A program made the translations under genes and the position numbers. Positions 22,162 to 33,857 of a stretch of DNA of 64,000 nt are shown here, piece by piece. The notes under the pieces are model-generated. The model worked only from the letters and a program-made list of their open reading frames with translations. It searched no databases and was not told the DNA's origin. This DNA comes from Saccopteryx bilineata (taxonomy: Eukaryota; Chordata; Mammalia; Chiroptera; Emballonuridae): positions 93,714,740 through 93,778,739 of the forward strand of contig NC_089491.1 in assembly GCF_036850765.1 (NCBI RefSeq), in the 5' to 3' direction. Each line of letters opens with the position of its first letter. Within the stretch, counting starts at the first letter, position 1.

Positions 22162-22987
22162 ATGCGGAGGCAGAGAAATGCAACACAAATGAACCAAGAG
22201 AAATCACCAGAAAAGGGCCTAAATGAATCAGATGTAACCAAATTACCATATGCAGAGTTTAAAATAACACTTGTTAGGATGCTCAAAGATATTATAACTA
22301 CAATAGATGGTCATTACGAAAACCTAAATAAAGAAATAGCAAATATAAAAAAAAGGACATTGAAATAATAAAAAAGAATCAGTCAGAAATGACAAATACA
22401 ATATCTGAAATAAAGAACACAATGGAAGGAATTAAAATCAGGATGGATGACGCAGAGAATTGAATCAGCGAGTAGAGGACACAATAAATAAAGTCACAGA
22501 AGCAGAGCAGAAAAAAGAAAAAAGACTCAAAATGTCTGAGTAAACTCTTAGAGAGCTCTGTGACAACATGAAGAGAAATAACATCCGAATCATAGGGGTT
22601 CCTGAAGAAGAAGAGAAAGAAAAAGGGATAGAGACTTTGATCAAGCATATCATAGCTGAAAACTTCCCTCAATTAAGGCAGGAAAACATCTCACATGTTC
22701 AGGAAGCACAGAGAACTCCATTAAGGGGAAACTCAAAGAAATCAACACCAAGACACATCATAATTAAAATACCAAAGCTAAGTGATAAAGAGAAAATATT
22801 AAAAGCTGCTAGAGAAAAAAAGACCATCACCTACAAAGGAGCCCCCATAAGGATGACTTCCAACTTCTCAACAGAAACACTTGAGGCTAGAAAGGAATGG
22901 CAAGAAATATTCAAAGTAATGCAAAACAAGAGTCTACAACCAAGACTACATTATCCGCAAGGCTATTGTTTAAAAGAGGAGAAATAA
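22162..22987 (+). pseudogene. L1 ORF1 (ORF1p), disrupted
   Basis: ORF1p is the trimeric RNA-binding chaperone of L1 ribonucleoproteins. The frame opens at 22162 (MRRQRNATQMN) with a coiled-coil-like N-terminal part and is closed by a stop after about 68 codons. The rest of the coiled coil (22380-22560) is out of frame. From 22568 a second frame of 139 codons carries the RRM (NIRIIGVPEEEEKEKGIE) and the C-terminal domain (RHIIIKIPKLSDKEKILKAA, then RMTSNFSTETLEARKEW) to the stop at 22987. At least one frameshift or stop separates the halves, so no full-length ORF1p can be made. The last segment ends QGYCLKEEK, as expected for a slightly truncated C-terminus. Confidence 0.9.
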
Positions 22988-25282
22988 AAAGCTTTACAGA
23001 CAAAAAAAAAACCTCAAAGAATTCACTACAACCAATCCAAGGCTGCAAGAAATGCTAAGGGGCCTGTTGTAAACACATCAAAGGAGAAAAAGAATATAGC
23101 AAAAGAGGAATACAGTTTTAAAGAATAAAATGGCAATAAACAATTACATATCAATTATAACCTTAAATGTAAATGGATTAAATGATCCGATCAAAAGACA
23201 TAGGGTAGCTGCATGGATAAGAAAACAGGACCCATACATATGCCGTCTACAAGAGACACACCTTAAATCAAAAGATGCACAGAGACTGAAGATAAAAGAA
23301 TGGAAAAAAATATTTAATGCAAATGGAAATGAAACAAAAGCTAGGGTAGCAATACTTATATCAGACAAAATGGACCTTTAAACAAAGACTATTGTTAGAG
23401 ATAAAGAGGGTCACTACATAATGATAAAGGGACCAATCCAAAAGAAAGATATAACCGTTACAAATATCTACGCACCTAATATAGGAGCACCTAAATATAT
23501 AAAGCAGACTTTGATGGATTTAAAAGGTGAGATCAACAGCAATACTATAATAGTAGGGGATTTCAATACCCCATTAACATCATTAGATAGATCCTCAAGA
23601 AAGAAATTTAACAAAGAAACAGCAGACTTAAAGGACATATTAGATCAACTCGATTTAATAGATATCTTCAGAACCTTTCACACTAAAACAGCAGAGTATA
23701 CATTCTTTTCAAGCATTCATGGTACATTATCTAGAATAGACCACATGTTAGGGCACAAAAGCAGTCTCAACAAATTTAAGGAGATTGAAATCATATCGAG
23801 CACTTTCTCTTTTCACAATGGCATTAAACTAGAAATAAACCACAACAGAAAAACTGAAAAATACTCAAACACTTGGAAATTAAATAGCATGTTATTAAAT
23901 GATGAATGGTTAAACAATGAGATCATAGAAGAAATTAAAAAATTTCTAGAAACAAACGATAATGAGCATACATCAACTCAAAATTTATGGGACATAGCAA
24001 AACCAGTCCTGAAAGGAAAGTTTATAGCATTACAGGCATACTTCAAGAAGCTAGAAAAAGCTCAAATGAACACCTTGACCCTGGATCTAAAAGAACTATA
24101 TAAAGAACAGCAAGTAAAGCCCAGAGCTTTATAAGGAAGGAAATAATAAAGATCAGAGCAGAAATAAATGACATAGAGGCTAAATAGACAATACAGAGGA
24201 TCCATGAAACCAGGAGCTGGTTCTTTGAAAAGGTAAACAAGATCGATGAACCTTTAGCCAGACTCACCAAGAAAAAAAGAGAGAGGACTCAAATAAATAA
24301 AATTAGAAATGAGAGTGGAGAAATAACAACTGACACAACAGAAATACAAAATGTTGTAAGAAAATACTATGAAGAACTGTACGCCAAAAAACTAGACAAC
24401 CTAGATGAAATGGACAAATTCCTTGAAACATACAATCTTCCAAAAATCAATCTGGAAGAATCAGAAAACCTAAACAGACCAATTACAACAAATGAGATTG
24501 AAACAGTCATCAAAAAACTCCCAAAAAACAAAAGTCCTGGGCCTGATGGCTTCACAAGTGAATTCTACCAAATATTCAAAGAAGAATTAACTCCTATCCT
24601 TCTCAAGCTATTTCAAAAAATTCAAGAGGAAGGAAGACTTCCAAGCTCCTTTTATGAGGCGAGCATAATTCTGATTCCAAAACCAGGCAAAGACAACACA
24701 CAAAAAAGAAAATTATAGGCCAATATCCCTGATGAATTTAGATGCAAAATCCTCAACAAAATATTAGCAAACTGGCTCCAGCAATATATGAAAAAATCAT
24801 ACCCCATGATCAAGTGGGATTATTCTTGGGAGGCAAGGCTGGTACAATATTCATAAATCAATCAATGTGATTCATCACATAAACAAAAAGAAGAAGAAAA
24901 ACCACATGATAATTTCAATAGATGCAGAAAAAGCATTTGAAATAATTCAGCACCCATTCATGATCAAAACTCTCAGCAAAGTGGGAATACAGGGAACATA
25001 CCTCAACATGATAAAGGCCATTTATGATAAACCCACAGCCAATATTATACTCAATGGGCAAAAATTAAAAGCAATCCCCTTAAGATCAGGAACAAGGCAA
25101 GGGTGCCCCCTTTTACCACTCTTATTCAACATAGTTCTGGAAATCCTAGCCACAGCAATCAGACAAGAAAAAGAAATAAAAGGCATCCAAATTGGAAAAG
25201 AAGAAGTAAAACTAACATTATTTGCAGATGATATGATATTGTATATAGAAAACCCTAAAGTCGCAGTCAAAAAAAACTAGAC

Positions 25283-25641
25283 CTGGCCCTGGCCTGTTGC
25301 CTCAGCGGTAGAGTGTTGGCCTGGCTTGCAGGAGTCCCAGGTTTGATTCCAGGCCAGGGCAAACAGGAGAAGCGCCCATCTGCTTCTCCACGCCCCCTCC
25401 TTCCTCTCTGTCTCTCTCTTCCCCTCCCACAGCCGAGGCTCCATTGGAGCAAAAAGATGGCCCGGGCGCTGGGGATGGCTCCTTGGCCACTGCCCCAGAT
25501 GCTAGAGTGGCTCTGGTCGTGACAGAGCAACGCCCCGGATGGGCAGAGCATCACCCCCTGGTGGGCGTGCCTGGTGGATCCTGGTCGGGCGCATGCGGGA
25601 GTCTGTCTGACTGCCTCCCCATTTCCAGCTTCGGAAAAGTT

Positions 25642-25703
<62 letters not shown>
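25283..25703 (+). mobile_element. Family A SINE inside ORF2, with an extended TA/CA tail
   Basis: Starts CTGGCCCTGGCCTGTTGC and runs through family A blocks to a poly-A that has expanded into (TA)n(CA)n at 25656-25706. The duplication ACTAGAC is at 25276-25282 and 25704-25710. Joining the flanks recreates the ORF2 text found uninterrupted in the - strand L1 near 35480-35500, so the empty site is visible in a paralogue. Confidence 0.95.

Positions 25704-25706
<3 letters not shown>
25656..25706 (+). repeat. (TA)n(CA)n microsatellite in a SINE tail
   Basis: Roughly ten TA units followed by about fourteen CA units, grown from the poly-A tail of the SINE. Confidence 0.95.
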
Positions 25707-25708
<2 letters not shown>

Positions 25709-27217
25709 ACATAATAAATGAATTCAGCAAGGTGGCAGGATATAAAATTAATACTCAGACATCAGAGGCATTTTTATACACTAACAATGAACTGTCAGAA
25801 AGAGAAATTAAGGAATCAATCCCCTTACCATTGCAACCAAAAAAATAAAGTACCTAGGAACAAATTTAACCAGGGAGATTAAAGACTTGTACTCAGAAAA
25901 TTATAAAACATAGATAAAAAAAATCAGGGAAGATACAAACAAGTGGAGGCATATTCCGTGCTCATGGTTAGGAAGAATTAACATCATTAAAATGTCTATA
26001 TTACCCAAAGCAATTTATAAATTCAATGCAATACTGATTAAAATACCAATGACTTAGTTCAAAGATATAGAACACATATTCCAAAAAATTATATGCAGCC
26101 AAAATTGAACACGAATAGCCTTAGCAATCTTGAAAAGGAAGGATAAAGTGGGAAGTATCACACTTCCGGATATCAATTTATATTATAATGTTATTGTACT
26201 CAAAACAGCCTGGTACTGGCATAAGAACAGGCATATAGATCAATGGAACAGAACTGAGAACCCAGAAATAAACCCACACTTTTATGGACAACTGATATTT
26301 GACAAAGGAGATAAGAGCATACATTAGAGTAAAGACAGCCTCTTCAACAAATGGTGTTGGGAAAATTGGACAGCTACCTGCAAAAAAATAAAACTAGACC
26401 ACCAACTTATACCACTCACAAAAATAAACACAAAATGGATAAAAGACTTAAATGTAAGCCGTAAAACCATAAGCATCTTAGATGAAAACATAGGCAGTAA
26501 GCTCTCTGACATCTCTCGCAGCAATATATTTGCTGATTTGTCTCCACAGGCAAGTGAAATAAAAGACAGGATAAACAAATGGGACTTTATCAAACAAAAA
26601 AGCTTCTGCACAGCTAAAGACAATATGAACAGAATAAAAAGACAAACTACACAATGGGAGAATATATTTGACAATGCGTCTGATAAGGGGTTAATAACCA
26701 AAATTTATAAAGAACTTGTAAAACTTAATACCAGGAAGACAAACAATCCAATCCAAAAGTGGGCAAAAGAAATGAATAGACACTTCTCCAAACAGGACAC
26801 ACAGATGGCCAACAGGCATATGAAAAAATGCTCAAGATCACTAATTATTGGAGAAATGCAAATTAAAACCGAAATGAGATAGCACCTCACACCAGTCAGA
26901 ATGGCGCTCATCAATAAAACAACACAGAATAAGTGCTGGTGAGGATGTGGTGAAAAGGGAACCCTCCTGCACTGGTGGTTGGAATGCAGACTGGTGCAGC
27001 CACTGTGGAAAACAGTATGGAGATTCCTCAAGAAATTAAAAATCGAATTGTCTTTTGACCCAGCTATACCACTGTTAGAAATATACCCAAGAACACCATA
27101 GCACTGTTTGAAAAGAAGAAATGCACCCCCATGTTTATGGCAGCATTGTTCACAATAGCAAAGATCTGGAAACAGCCCAAGTGTCCGTCAGAGGACGAGT
27201 GGATTAAAAAGCTTTGG

Positions 27218-27592
27218 GGCCCTGGCTGGTTGGCTCAGCGGTAGAGCGTCGGCCTGGCGTGCGGGGGACCCGGGTTTGATTCCCGGCCAGGGCACATAGG
27301 AGAGGCGCCCATTTGCTTCTCCACCCCCCCTCCTTCCTCTCTGTCTCTCTCTTCCCCTCCTGCAGCCAAGGCTCCATTGGAGCAGAAATGGCCCTGGCAC
27401 TGGGGATGGCTCCTTGGCCTCTGCCCCACGCGCTAGAGTAGCTCTGGTCACGGCAGAGTGATGCCCCGGAGGGGCAGAGCATCGCCCCCTGGTGGGCAGA
27501 GCGTCGCCCCTGGTGGGCGTGCCAGGTGGATCCCGGTCGGGCGCATGTGGGAGTCTGTCTGACTGTCCCTGTTTCCAGCTTCAGAAAAAAAA
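27218..27592 (+). mobile_element. Family A SINE inside the L1 ORF2 3' end
   Basis: The best preserved family A copy: GGCTCAGCGGTAGAGCG head, CGGGTTTGATTCCCGG B-box region, 'GATCCCGGTCGGGCGCATG' and 'TTTCCAGCTTCAG' plus poly-A. The duplication AAAAAGCTTTGG is perfect at 27206-27217 and 27593-27604. An internal near-repeat 'GCAGAGCATCGCCCCCTGG' / 'GCAGAGCGTCGCCCCTGG' is part of the SINE. Confidence 0.97.
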
Positions 27593-27954
27593 AAAAAGCT
27601 TTGGTATATATATACTATGGAATACTATTCAGCCATAAGAAACGGTGACATCGGATCTTTTACAACAACATGGATGGACCTTGATAACATTATACAGAGC
27701 GAAATAAGTAAATCAGAAAAAACTAAGAACTATATGATTCCATATATAGGTGGGACATAAAAATGAGCTCAGAGACATGGACAACAGTGTTGGGGTTACA
27801 GGGTGGGGGGGAGTAGAGGGAGGGTGTTGGAGTCGGAGAGGAGCACAAAGAAAACCAGTTAGAAGGTGACGGAAGACAATATTATCAATGTCACCCCATC
27901 AAAATTAAGAAAAAAAAAAAGGAAGAAGAATGTGTCTCATGGCTAAGTCAGGCA

Positions 27955-30280
27955 GTTAGAAGAATAGTATAAGGATGCTAATTTTGCTTCTCAGGCCATA
28001 TCCTGCAAAAGGGGCCCCAAGCAAATTGGTGATTTGGCTCCTCTTATTTTGCTAATTGGATTAAAAAAAATAGATCAGGAACGCCCTGAAATGGAACTAA
28101 CAATACATCAGCATAAATTTAAAGGACTTTTAGATACTGGAGCGGATGTATCTGTTATTGCTAAGCTACATTGGCCTCTTTCCTGGCCCACTCATGCAGC
28201 AGCCACAGAATTACAAGGTATAGGGCAGAGTAAATCCCCTCAACAAAGTTCTAGTTTTTTACATTGGGATGATTAAGAAGGTCATTCTGAATTTTTTAAG
28301 CCTTATGTGCTCCCTGGATGGCCACTTAATTTGTGAGGTAGAGATGTTTTGAAAAATATGGAAGCATAGCTTGCCAGTCCTAATGGTTTAGTTAGTACTC
28401 AGATGCTTGATCAAGGATTTTAGCCCACCAAGGGACTAGGAAAAGAACAGCGAGGAATTCTCACCCCCATAGAAGTGGCACCCATTACCAAAAGGTGTGG
28501 ATTAGGATATCAAAATTTAGCATAGGGGCCTTGGTAGGGGCCTCAATAATGCATTGTGCAGATCCAATCACTTGGAAATCAGGTAATCCTGTATGGGTAG
28601 ACCAATGGCCCCTTTCTCAGGAGAAACTTAGGGCAGCTGCTCAATTGGTACAAGAGCAGCTACAGCTTGGGCACACTGAACCATCTAATAGCCCATGGAA
28701 TACACTTTCATATTTTGATCTTGTTGCCTCCTGGATTATCAAGGGGCATAGGCGACCCTTACAGTTTATAGGTTTTGAGCCTCAAAATTATTGTTGTTCC
28801 TTTTTTCAAAGGATCAACAATGGCTCTGGGAAACTTCCACTAAATGGCAAATTGCTCTTGCAAATCAATGGACAACTTTATACTGAAACTGTCAATTTAA
28901 AATCAGCTCAAAGTCTGGAATTATAATCCATTATCATGGCTTTTCAGCATTTGCCATATTCCCCCTTTAATCTATATACAGACAGCAAATATTTATTTAT
29001 GGTGTTTCCACTATAAAGACTGCTGTCTTAGGGACAAATGTTGATGAACTATTTCAGCAGTCCTCCTTCTTCAAAAACTTGTATGTCAACATAGAGCTCC
29101 ATGTTTCATAGCACATACTTGAGCTCACTCCATGCTCCCTGGAGCTTTAGCACAAGGAAATACCCCTTTTTCTTTCTTTCTTTTTTTTTTTTTTTTTTGT
29201 TTTTTTTTCTGAGGTTGGAAACAGGGAGGCAGTCAGACAGACTCCCCACATGCACCCAACTGGGATCCACCTGGTATGCCTACCAGAGGGGGATGCTCTG
29301 CTCATCTGGGGCATTGCTCTGTTGCAACCAGAACCATTCTAGCACCTGAGGTGGAGGCCGCAGAGCCATCTTCAGTGCCTGGGCCAACTTTGCTCCAATG
29401 GAGCCTTGGCTGAAGGAGGGGAGGAGAGAGACAGAGGCAAAGGAGAGGGGGAGGGGTGGAGAAGCTGATGGGTGCTTCTCCTGTGTGCCCTGGCTGGGAA
29501 TCATACCCGGGACTCCTGCACGCCAGGCCAATGCTCTACCACTGAGCCAAACGGCCAGGGCCAATGCCCTCGTTGATCAAGCTACCCAAAAGGAAATTAT
29601 TTGGAGCAACCATGACAGATCGAGCAATTCAGTCTCATACTATTCATCACCAGAATGCTGCAGCCCTGTGTAAACAGTTTCAATTTCTCGGGAAGCAGCA
29701 CAGCAGATTGGGAATTTTTTTCTGAGGGGTCTTATACTACAATCTGTCCCTTCATTTGGAGTTAACCCTCAAGGACCCCTACCAGGACAACTTTGGCAAA
29801 TGGATGTTACTCATATACCTTCATTTGGCAAACAGTCCTATGTCCATGTTACAGTGGATACATATTCTGGATTTATAGTAACCTCTGTCAGAACAGGAGA
29901 GGCTGCTAAGCATGTTATATCTCATTGTATGCATTGTTCTATTATTGGATTTCCTAAACTGGTTAAACTGATAATGCTCTTGGATATGGAGCAAAAGCAT
30001 TTACTGTATTTTGTCAAATCTTTCAAATTATGTATATTTCTTACAATCTTTAAAGTCAAGGTATTATTAAAGTGTACCCAGCAAATATTTTAAGGTCATT
30101 TTAAAAAAATTTAAAAGGGGGGAGTCATATCCTGGAACTCCCTACCGTACCATGCTTTTTCCTTAAAAATTTTTAAATTTCTTTTGAATGCTGATGAACA
30201 GGAGACACCAAATCTTTTTCTCCTGCAAACTACTACCTTCTTTATTTGATCCAGCTAATAACACTGTTTTGTCTTTTTCC
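27955..30280 (+). pseudogene. Decayed betaretrovirus-like (class II ERV) pro-pol
   Basis: An endogenous retrovirus remnant without visible LTRs. Protease (about 28034-28276) keeps the active-site string LLDTGADVSVI, then a stop. The reverse-transcriptase N-terminus (28495-28720) shows VWVDQWPL and the following QLVQEQLQ helix typical of betaretroviruses. The palm with its catalytic YxDD is not visible, so a large part is deleted. RNase H (about 28900-29160) keeps LYTDSKY. A family A SINE interrupts at 29168-29562. Integrase follows with a zinc-binding start (HHQN-like) and the core strings QMDVTHIPSFGK and VDTYSGF (29790-29880), fading out near 30200-30280. Many stops and shifts break it, and no functional enzyme is encoded. 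Order and motifs support class II; the exact family needs alignment. Confidence 0.88.
29168..29562 (-). mobile_element. Family A SINE inside the ERV pol
   Basis: Reverse copy with a T-rich start (complement of the tail), 'GGAGACAGGGAGGC'-like text, and the head at the right end with CCAGGGCCAATG. Flanks AATACCCC (29159-29166) and AATGCCCT (29563-29570) are a diverged duplication. Removing the SINE restores the continuity of the RNase H-integrase reading, which supports this boundary. Confidence 0.93.
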
Positions 30281-31200
30281 AAATAGCTCCAGATATATGG
30301 AACAGATTTATATAGGCAGATGGGGATCCTCAAACCCCTCAGCGAGATCTTCTGAGCATGGCTTTTAAGATAACAAGAGCCAGAAAAAGCCCAGTAGAGA
30401 TCAGGGGAACTACCAGCTTTTAGGATATGCCCTTAAAGGCTCCAATCCCCCAAAGGGGTCTCATAGAATGCCATCTGGGTCCTGCTTCAATAGTGGAAAG
30501 GAAGGTCATTGAGCTAAAGCCTGCCAGGCTTACATGCCTCTGCTGTGAGGAAACAGGGACACTGGAATGTAGGCTTCTCCCTCGCTCCTCTAAGGGAGGG
30601 TTCAGTCTCTTCCAGCCCTGTTCCAAGCCACCTATGACCTAACCTTGTCCAGAATGCTGGGGTTTGCCACTGAAGGCTAAAAGTGCCTAGGGCTGTCGGC
30701 CCCATCTACGACACTGTGGACAAGCCTAGGGTATTTCTTCCAAGAAGCAGGTAAACTAATCTCACTTGCACAAGGGCCACTTAACTATGTCTTGCCTGAA
30801 TAGTCAGTTTTTTTATTCTTCCCTTGAAGATCTCTGTTGTGGGTGTTGATAGTCCTATTTTCTGCTGCTTTGTTTAATATATAGTGTTCCCTTTATTCCT
30901 CCTACCTCAATACCCCACTCATATTTCAGGCTGGGACCTACTCCTAATTTAGAGCTCTCTTTTCTCCTTTTGCCAACTTCTATTATGAATCTACCATTGC
31001 CACCCAGCTTAGTGTATCCCAAGATTCTCTTTACCAAGCCACAGTCTCAGAGCTCCAGGGAAAAGCAACCTGGTGTCATCTCTCCAGGCAGAGGAGAACA
31101 GAAGCTCCATCTCCACACATGCTACAGATGGCTTTTCCAGTCTACTTGAATCATTACCAGATAGAAGCAGTGGTCATTGGGACTTGGATATGAACTGCAA
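30281..31200 (+). pseudogene. Class I ERV gag-pro remnant
   Basis: Different from the pol upstream. Translated pieces match the late gag of class I (gamma-like) ERVs: APDIWNRF, then DPQTPQRDLLSMAFK in the capsid C-terminus (30290-30380). Next comes a nucleocapsid-like knuckle CLCCEETGTLEC (30535-30570) in a Lys/Pro-rich setting. About 280 bp later there is a protease-like stretch, SVVGVD with YPTHISGWDLL (30830-30940), of the kind 'PTPLLGRDLL'. The catalytic DTG is not preserved and stops are frequent. It abuts the class II pol without an LTR between them, implying insertion or recombination followed by deletion. The class call rests on recognised blocks only. Confidence 0.65.
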
Positions 31201-31444
31201 AGTATAGAAATATGACAACAATTCCAGTGCCATGCAGACTTTTCCTGAATGTTGTCTTTTCCTGGACTTCTGCTCCTTGTGACAGCTCATAATAGACTGA
31301 ACTGGGGTTGGGTTGCATTTTTCAGGGATTTGACATGGTGTTGGGGCCAACTTGGACTTGGTGAACATGTTAAGGACACTACTCTTTTATGGATTCTTGC
31401 TGTACTAGCCAAGAGTTTGCTTAAAGGCTTTAATCAGTGTAAAA
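31201..31444. other. Unassigned segment between ERV and L1
   Basis: Text such as 'GTTGGGGCCAACTTGGACTT' and 'CAAGAGTTTGCTTAAAGG' has the feel of a repeat, but I cannot assign it. It may be further ERV sequence. Confidence 0.3.
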
Positions 31445-31880
31445 AAAATAGAAGACTGGATAAAGAAGATGTGGCACATATACACCATGGTATACTATTC
31501 AGCCATAAGAAATGATGACATCGAATCACTGACAACAAAATGGTGGGATCTTGATAACATTATACGGAGTGAAATAAGTAAATCAGAAAAAAAAAGAACT
31601 GCAGGATTCCATACATTGGTGGGACATAAAAACAAGACTAAGAGACATGGACAAGAGTGTGGTGGTTATGGGGTGTGGGGGGAGGGAAGGAGAGAGAGGA
31701 GATGGATGGAGGAGGGGCACAAAGTAAACTAGATAGAAGGTGGCAGAGGACAATCTGACTTTGGGTGATGGGTATGCAACAGAATTGAATTACAAGATTA
31801 CCTGGAAATGTTTTCTTTGAATATATGTACCCTGATTTATTGGTGTCACCCCATTAAAATAAAAATTTATTTATTAAAAA
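31445..31880 (+). mobile_element. 5'-truncated L1 3' end
   Basis: Begins inside ORF2 ('GAAGACTGGATAAAGAAG', 'ACTATTCAGCCATAAGAAAT') and runs through the 3' UTR with its G-rich patch to 'GGTGTCACCCCATTAAAATA' and poly-A. At the ORF2 end it keeps AAATGGTGGGATCTT, i.e. the Trp codon that is a stop in the 59.1-64 kb copy. Confidence 0.9.
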
Positions 31881-31900
31881 AAAAGAATTTGAAAGATTCT

Positions 31901-33361
31901 TGAAAATTTCCATAATGTCAGAATAATGGCAGCATGAGAGATCCCTCCCTTGAAATTTCAACAAATTGAACAGGTATAACACAGCCAGAGAAACCCAGCT
32001 GGGCTTGCAGGCTTGCCTGAATAGACCTGTGCATGAAATCAACTAAAGGAAGGAAATTTGGAGAAGGGAATATACACTTGAGGTGGGGATTCAGAGAGGA
32101 AAGAGGCCAGGACTGTCTTGGGCTCCAGAGAAGAAAGAAACCTGGAGTGCCTAGGTTTTCTTCTGCCGGGAGGAGTGGAGAGATTTGGTGGTGGTGGGGG
32201 GTATAGCGGCAGAGGTACTGAATCACAGCTGCAGCAGAGTGTGGGGTCACTGCCAGGGTCCCTGTGGCCTGTTGGCACTGCCTGCACTCTGGACAGAGAC
32301 AGAGAAGTTTGACCAACAGATTTCCGAGTCATACCTCCCTCCCTTTATAGGTTGCAGAGAGTGGCAGAGACATACTCCACAGCTAGCTTTACACAATTGA
32401 CAAAAATTATATGATTCTATCAATAGATTCAGAAAAGGCAATTGAAAAGATACAAGATCCATTTCTATTTAAAACAATTAAAACAATCAATAAAATGAAA
32501 ATAGAAGAAAAGTACCTGAATATAATAAATGTCATATATGACAAACCATCAGCCAATATTATACTAAATAGAGAAAAACTGACAGCTTTTCCTCTAAAAT
32601 CAGAAGCAAGAAGAGGGTGCCCACAATCTCCACTCTTATTCAACACAGTACTGAATTTTTAGCCAGAGTTATGAGTCAAGAGAAAGAAATAAAAGGCATC
32701 CATATTGGGAAAAAAGAAGTAAAGGTATCACTTTTTGCAGATGATATGATCCTGTATATAGAAAACCCCAAAGACTTCGCATCAAAAAACTGTTAGAAAC
32801 AATAAACCAATACAGTAGTCATAGGATACAAAATTAATATGGAACCATAAATGACTCCAAATAGCTAAAGCAATCTTGAGGGGGAAAAAATGGAGCAAGA
32901 AGTATCCGCACTACCTGATTTCAAATTATACTAAAGAGGCATGATAATCAAAACAGCACAGTGTTGGTAGAAAAACAGAAATACAGATTAATGGAACAAA
33001 ATTGAGAACCCAGAAATAAAACCACAAATATATCAACAAATAATCTTTGACAAAGGAGCCAAAAATACATAAAGGAGAAAAGAAAGCTTCTTCAATAATT
33101 GGTACTGAAAAAATTGGAAAGCCACAGGCAAAAGAATGAAACTTGATTACAACTTGTTTGCGTGCAAAAAACAATAAATTACATAAAAGAAAGCATAGGT
33201 ACTAAACGTATGGACCTTGGCCATAGTGAACATTTTATGAATTTGACCTCAAAGGAAAGAGAAGTAAACACAACAGTTTATATGTTATGGAAATGTTTAC
33301 CTGAAACTTATGTACTCTTATTGATCAATGTCGCTACATTAAATTTAATTCTAAATTTAAA
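31901..33361 (+). mobile_element. Internally deleted L1 with its own target-site duplication
   Basis: Starts with non-coding text (AATAATGGCAGCATGAGAG onward, about 500 bp) that resembles an L1 5' UTR. It then jumps near 32398 straight into ORF2 reverse transcriptase ('ATGATTCTATCAATAGATTC'), which keeps FADDM (32738-32752). Further jumps near 32816 and 33270 lead to the C-terminal MDLGHSEHFMNLT reading and to the 3' end. Flanks AAAGATTCT at 31892-31900 and 33362-33370 suggest that the shortened form inserted as one unit. All frames are broken. Confidence 0.7.
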
Positions 33362-33370
33362 AAAGATTCT

Positions 33371-33582
33371 CATTTTTTAATAATGATAGATATTATTGTA
33401 TTTTGTTTGATTTTATAAAGAGTACAAGATAAGAGGACATATATAGAAGGATAAGAGGTAGTTGTGTGCATTTTACTGAAATACATGAACGGTATAGAAA
33501 CTTGATAGATTACAAAGAAAACAAACAAAACAAGAGATACATTCTACTACTGTGATGTGCTGGTCACTGTTCTTATCTCATT
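33371..33582. other. Unassigned spacer
   Basis: Short AT-rich gap between two L1 insertions; nothing recognised. Confidence 0.4.
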
Positions 33583-33857
33583 GAACTACTTTAATTCTTT
33601 TTAAATTTTTTTTAATTAATATTAATGGGGTGACATTGATAAATCAGGGTACATATGTTTAGAAAAAACATCTCCAGATTATTTTGACATTTGATTATGT
33701 TGCATACCCCTCACCCAAAATCAAATTGTCTTCTGTCACCTCTATCTGATTTTCTTTATGCCCCTCTTCTCCCCCCACCCCTCCCATTTCTTCCTCCCCC
33801 ACACCCCCCCAGTTAACATCACATTCTTTTCCATGTCTCTGAGTCTCATTTTTATGT

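Larger units (their letters stand above)
23130..27760 (+). pseudogene. L1 ORF2 (endonuclease-reverse transcriptase), disrupted
   Basis: ORF2p nicks target DNA and reverse-transcribes L1 RNA at the nick. ATG at 23130 is in a good context (AAAATGGCAATAAAC). The endonuclease part shows NVNGLN, QETHL and, after a single-base frameshift near 23375, NIYAPN, GDFNTPL and SRIDHML. The last catalytic block reads FSFHNG where L1 has SDH, so the aspartate is lost. Reverse transcriptase follows with KSPGPDG, IPKPGK, RQGCPL and FADDM (25216-25230). A family A SINE splits the gene at 25283-25703 and another at 27218-27592. Further stops and shifts occur near 24134, 24180 and 24718. The Cys-rich C-terminus and 'AATACTATTCAGCCATAAG' end follow. 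The product is inactive. Confidence 0.92.
20661..27921 (+). mobile_element. Full-length L1 retrotransposon with two nested SINEs
   Basis: A complete L1 layout: a GC-rich 5' UTR of about 1.5 kb (20661-22161), ORF1 (22162-22987), an inter-ORF gap, ORF2 (23130-27760), then a 3' UTR with a G-rich patch (GGGTGGGGGGGAGTAGAGGG, about 27800) and a poly-A-like end near 27921. Its start GAGAGAAGACAAGATGGCGC is followed by a downstream start like other L1 5' ends. Flanks AAGAATTTG (20653-20661) and AAGAATGTG (27926-27934) match 8 of 9 and may be the target-site duplication. Both ORFs are broken. Confidence 0.93.

Noticed and set aside
28034..30210. Functional retroviral polymerase
   Set aside because: Stops, missing catalytic region and a SINE insertion; only isolated motifs survive.
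30427..30642. 71-codon frame as a host zinc-finger peptide
   Set aside because: Order of flanking blocks matches class I ERV gag nucleocapsid and protease better than any host gene.
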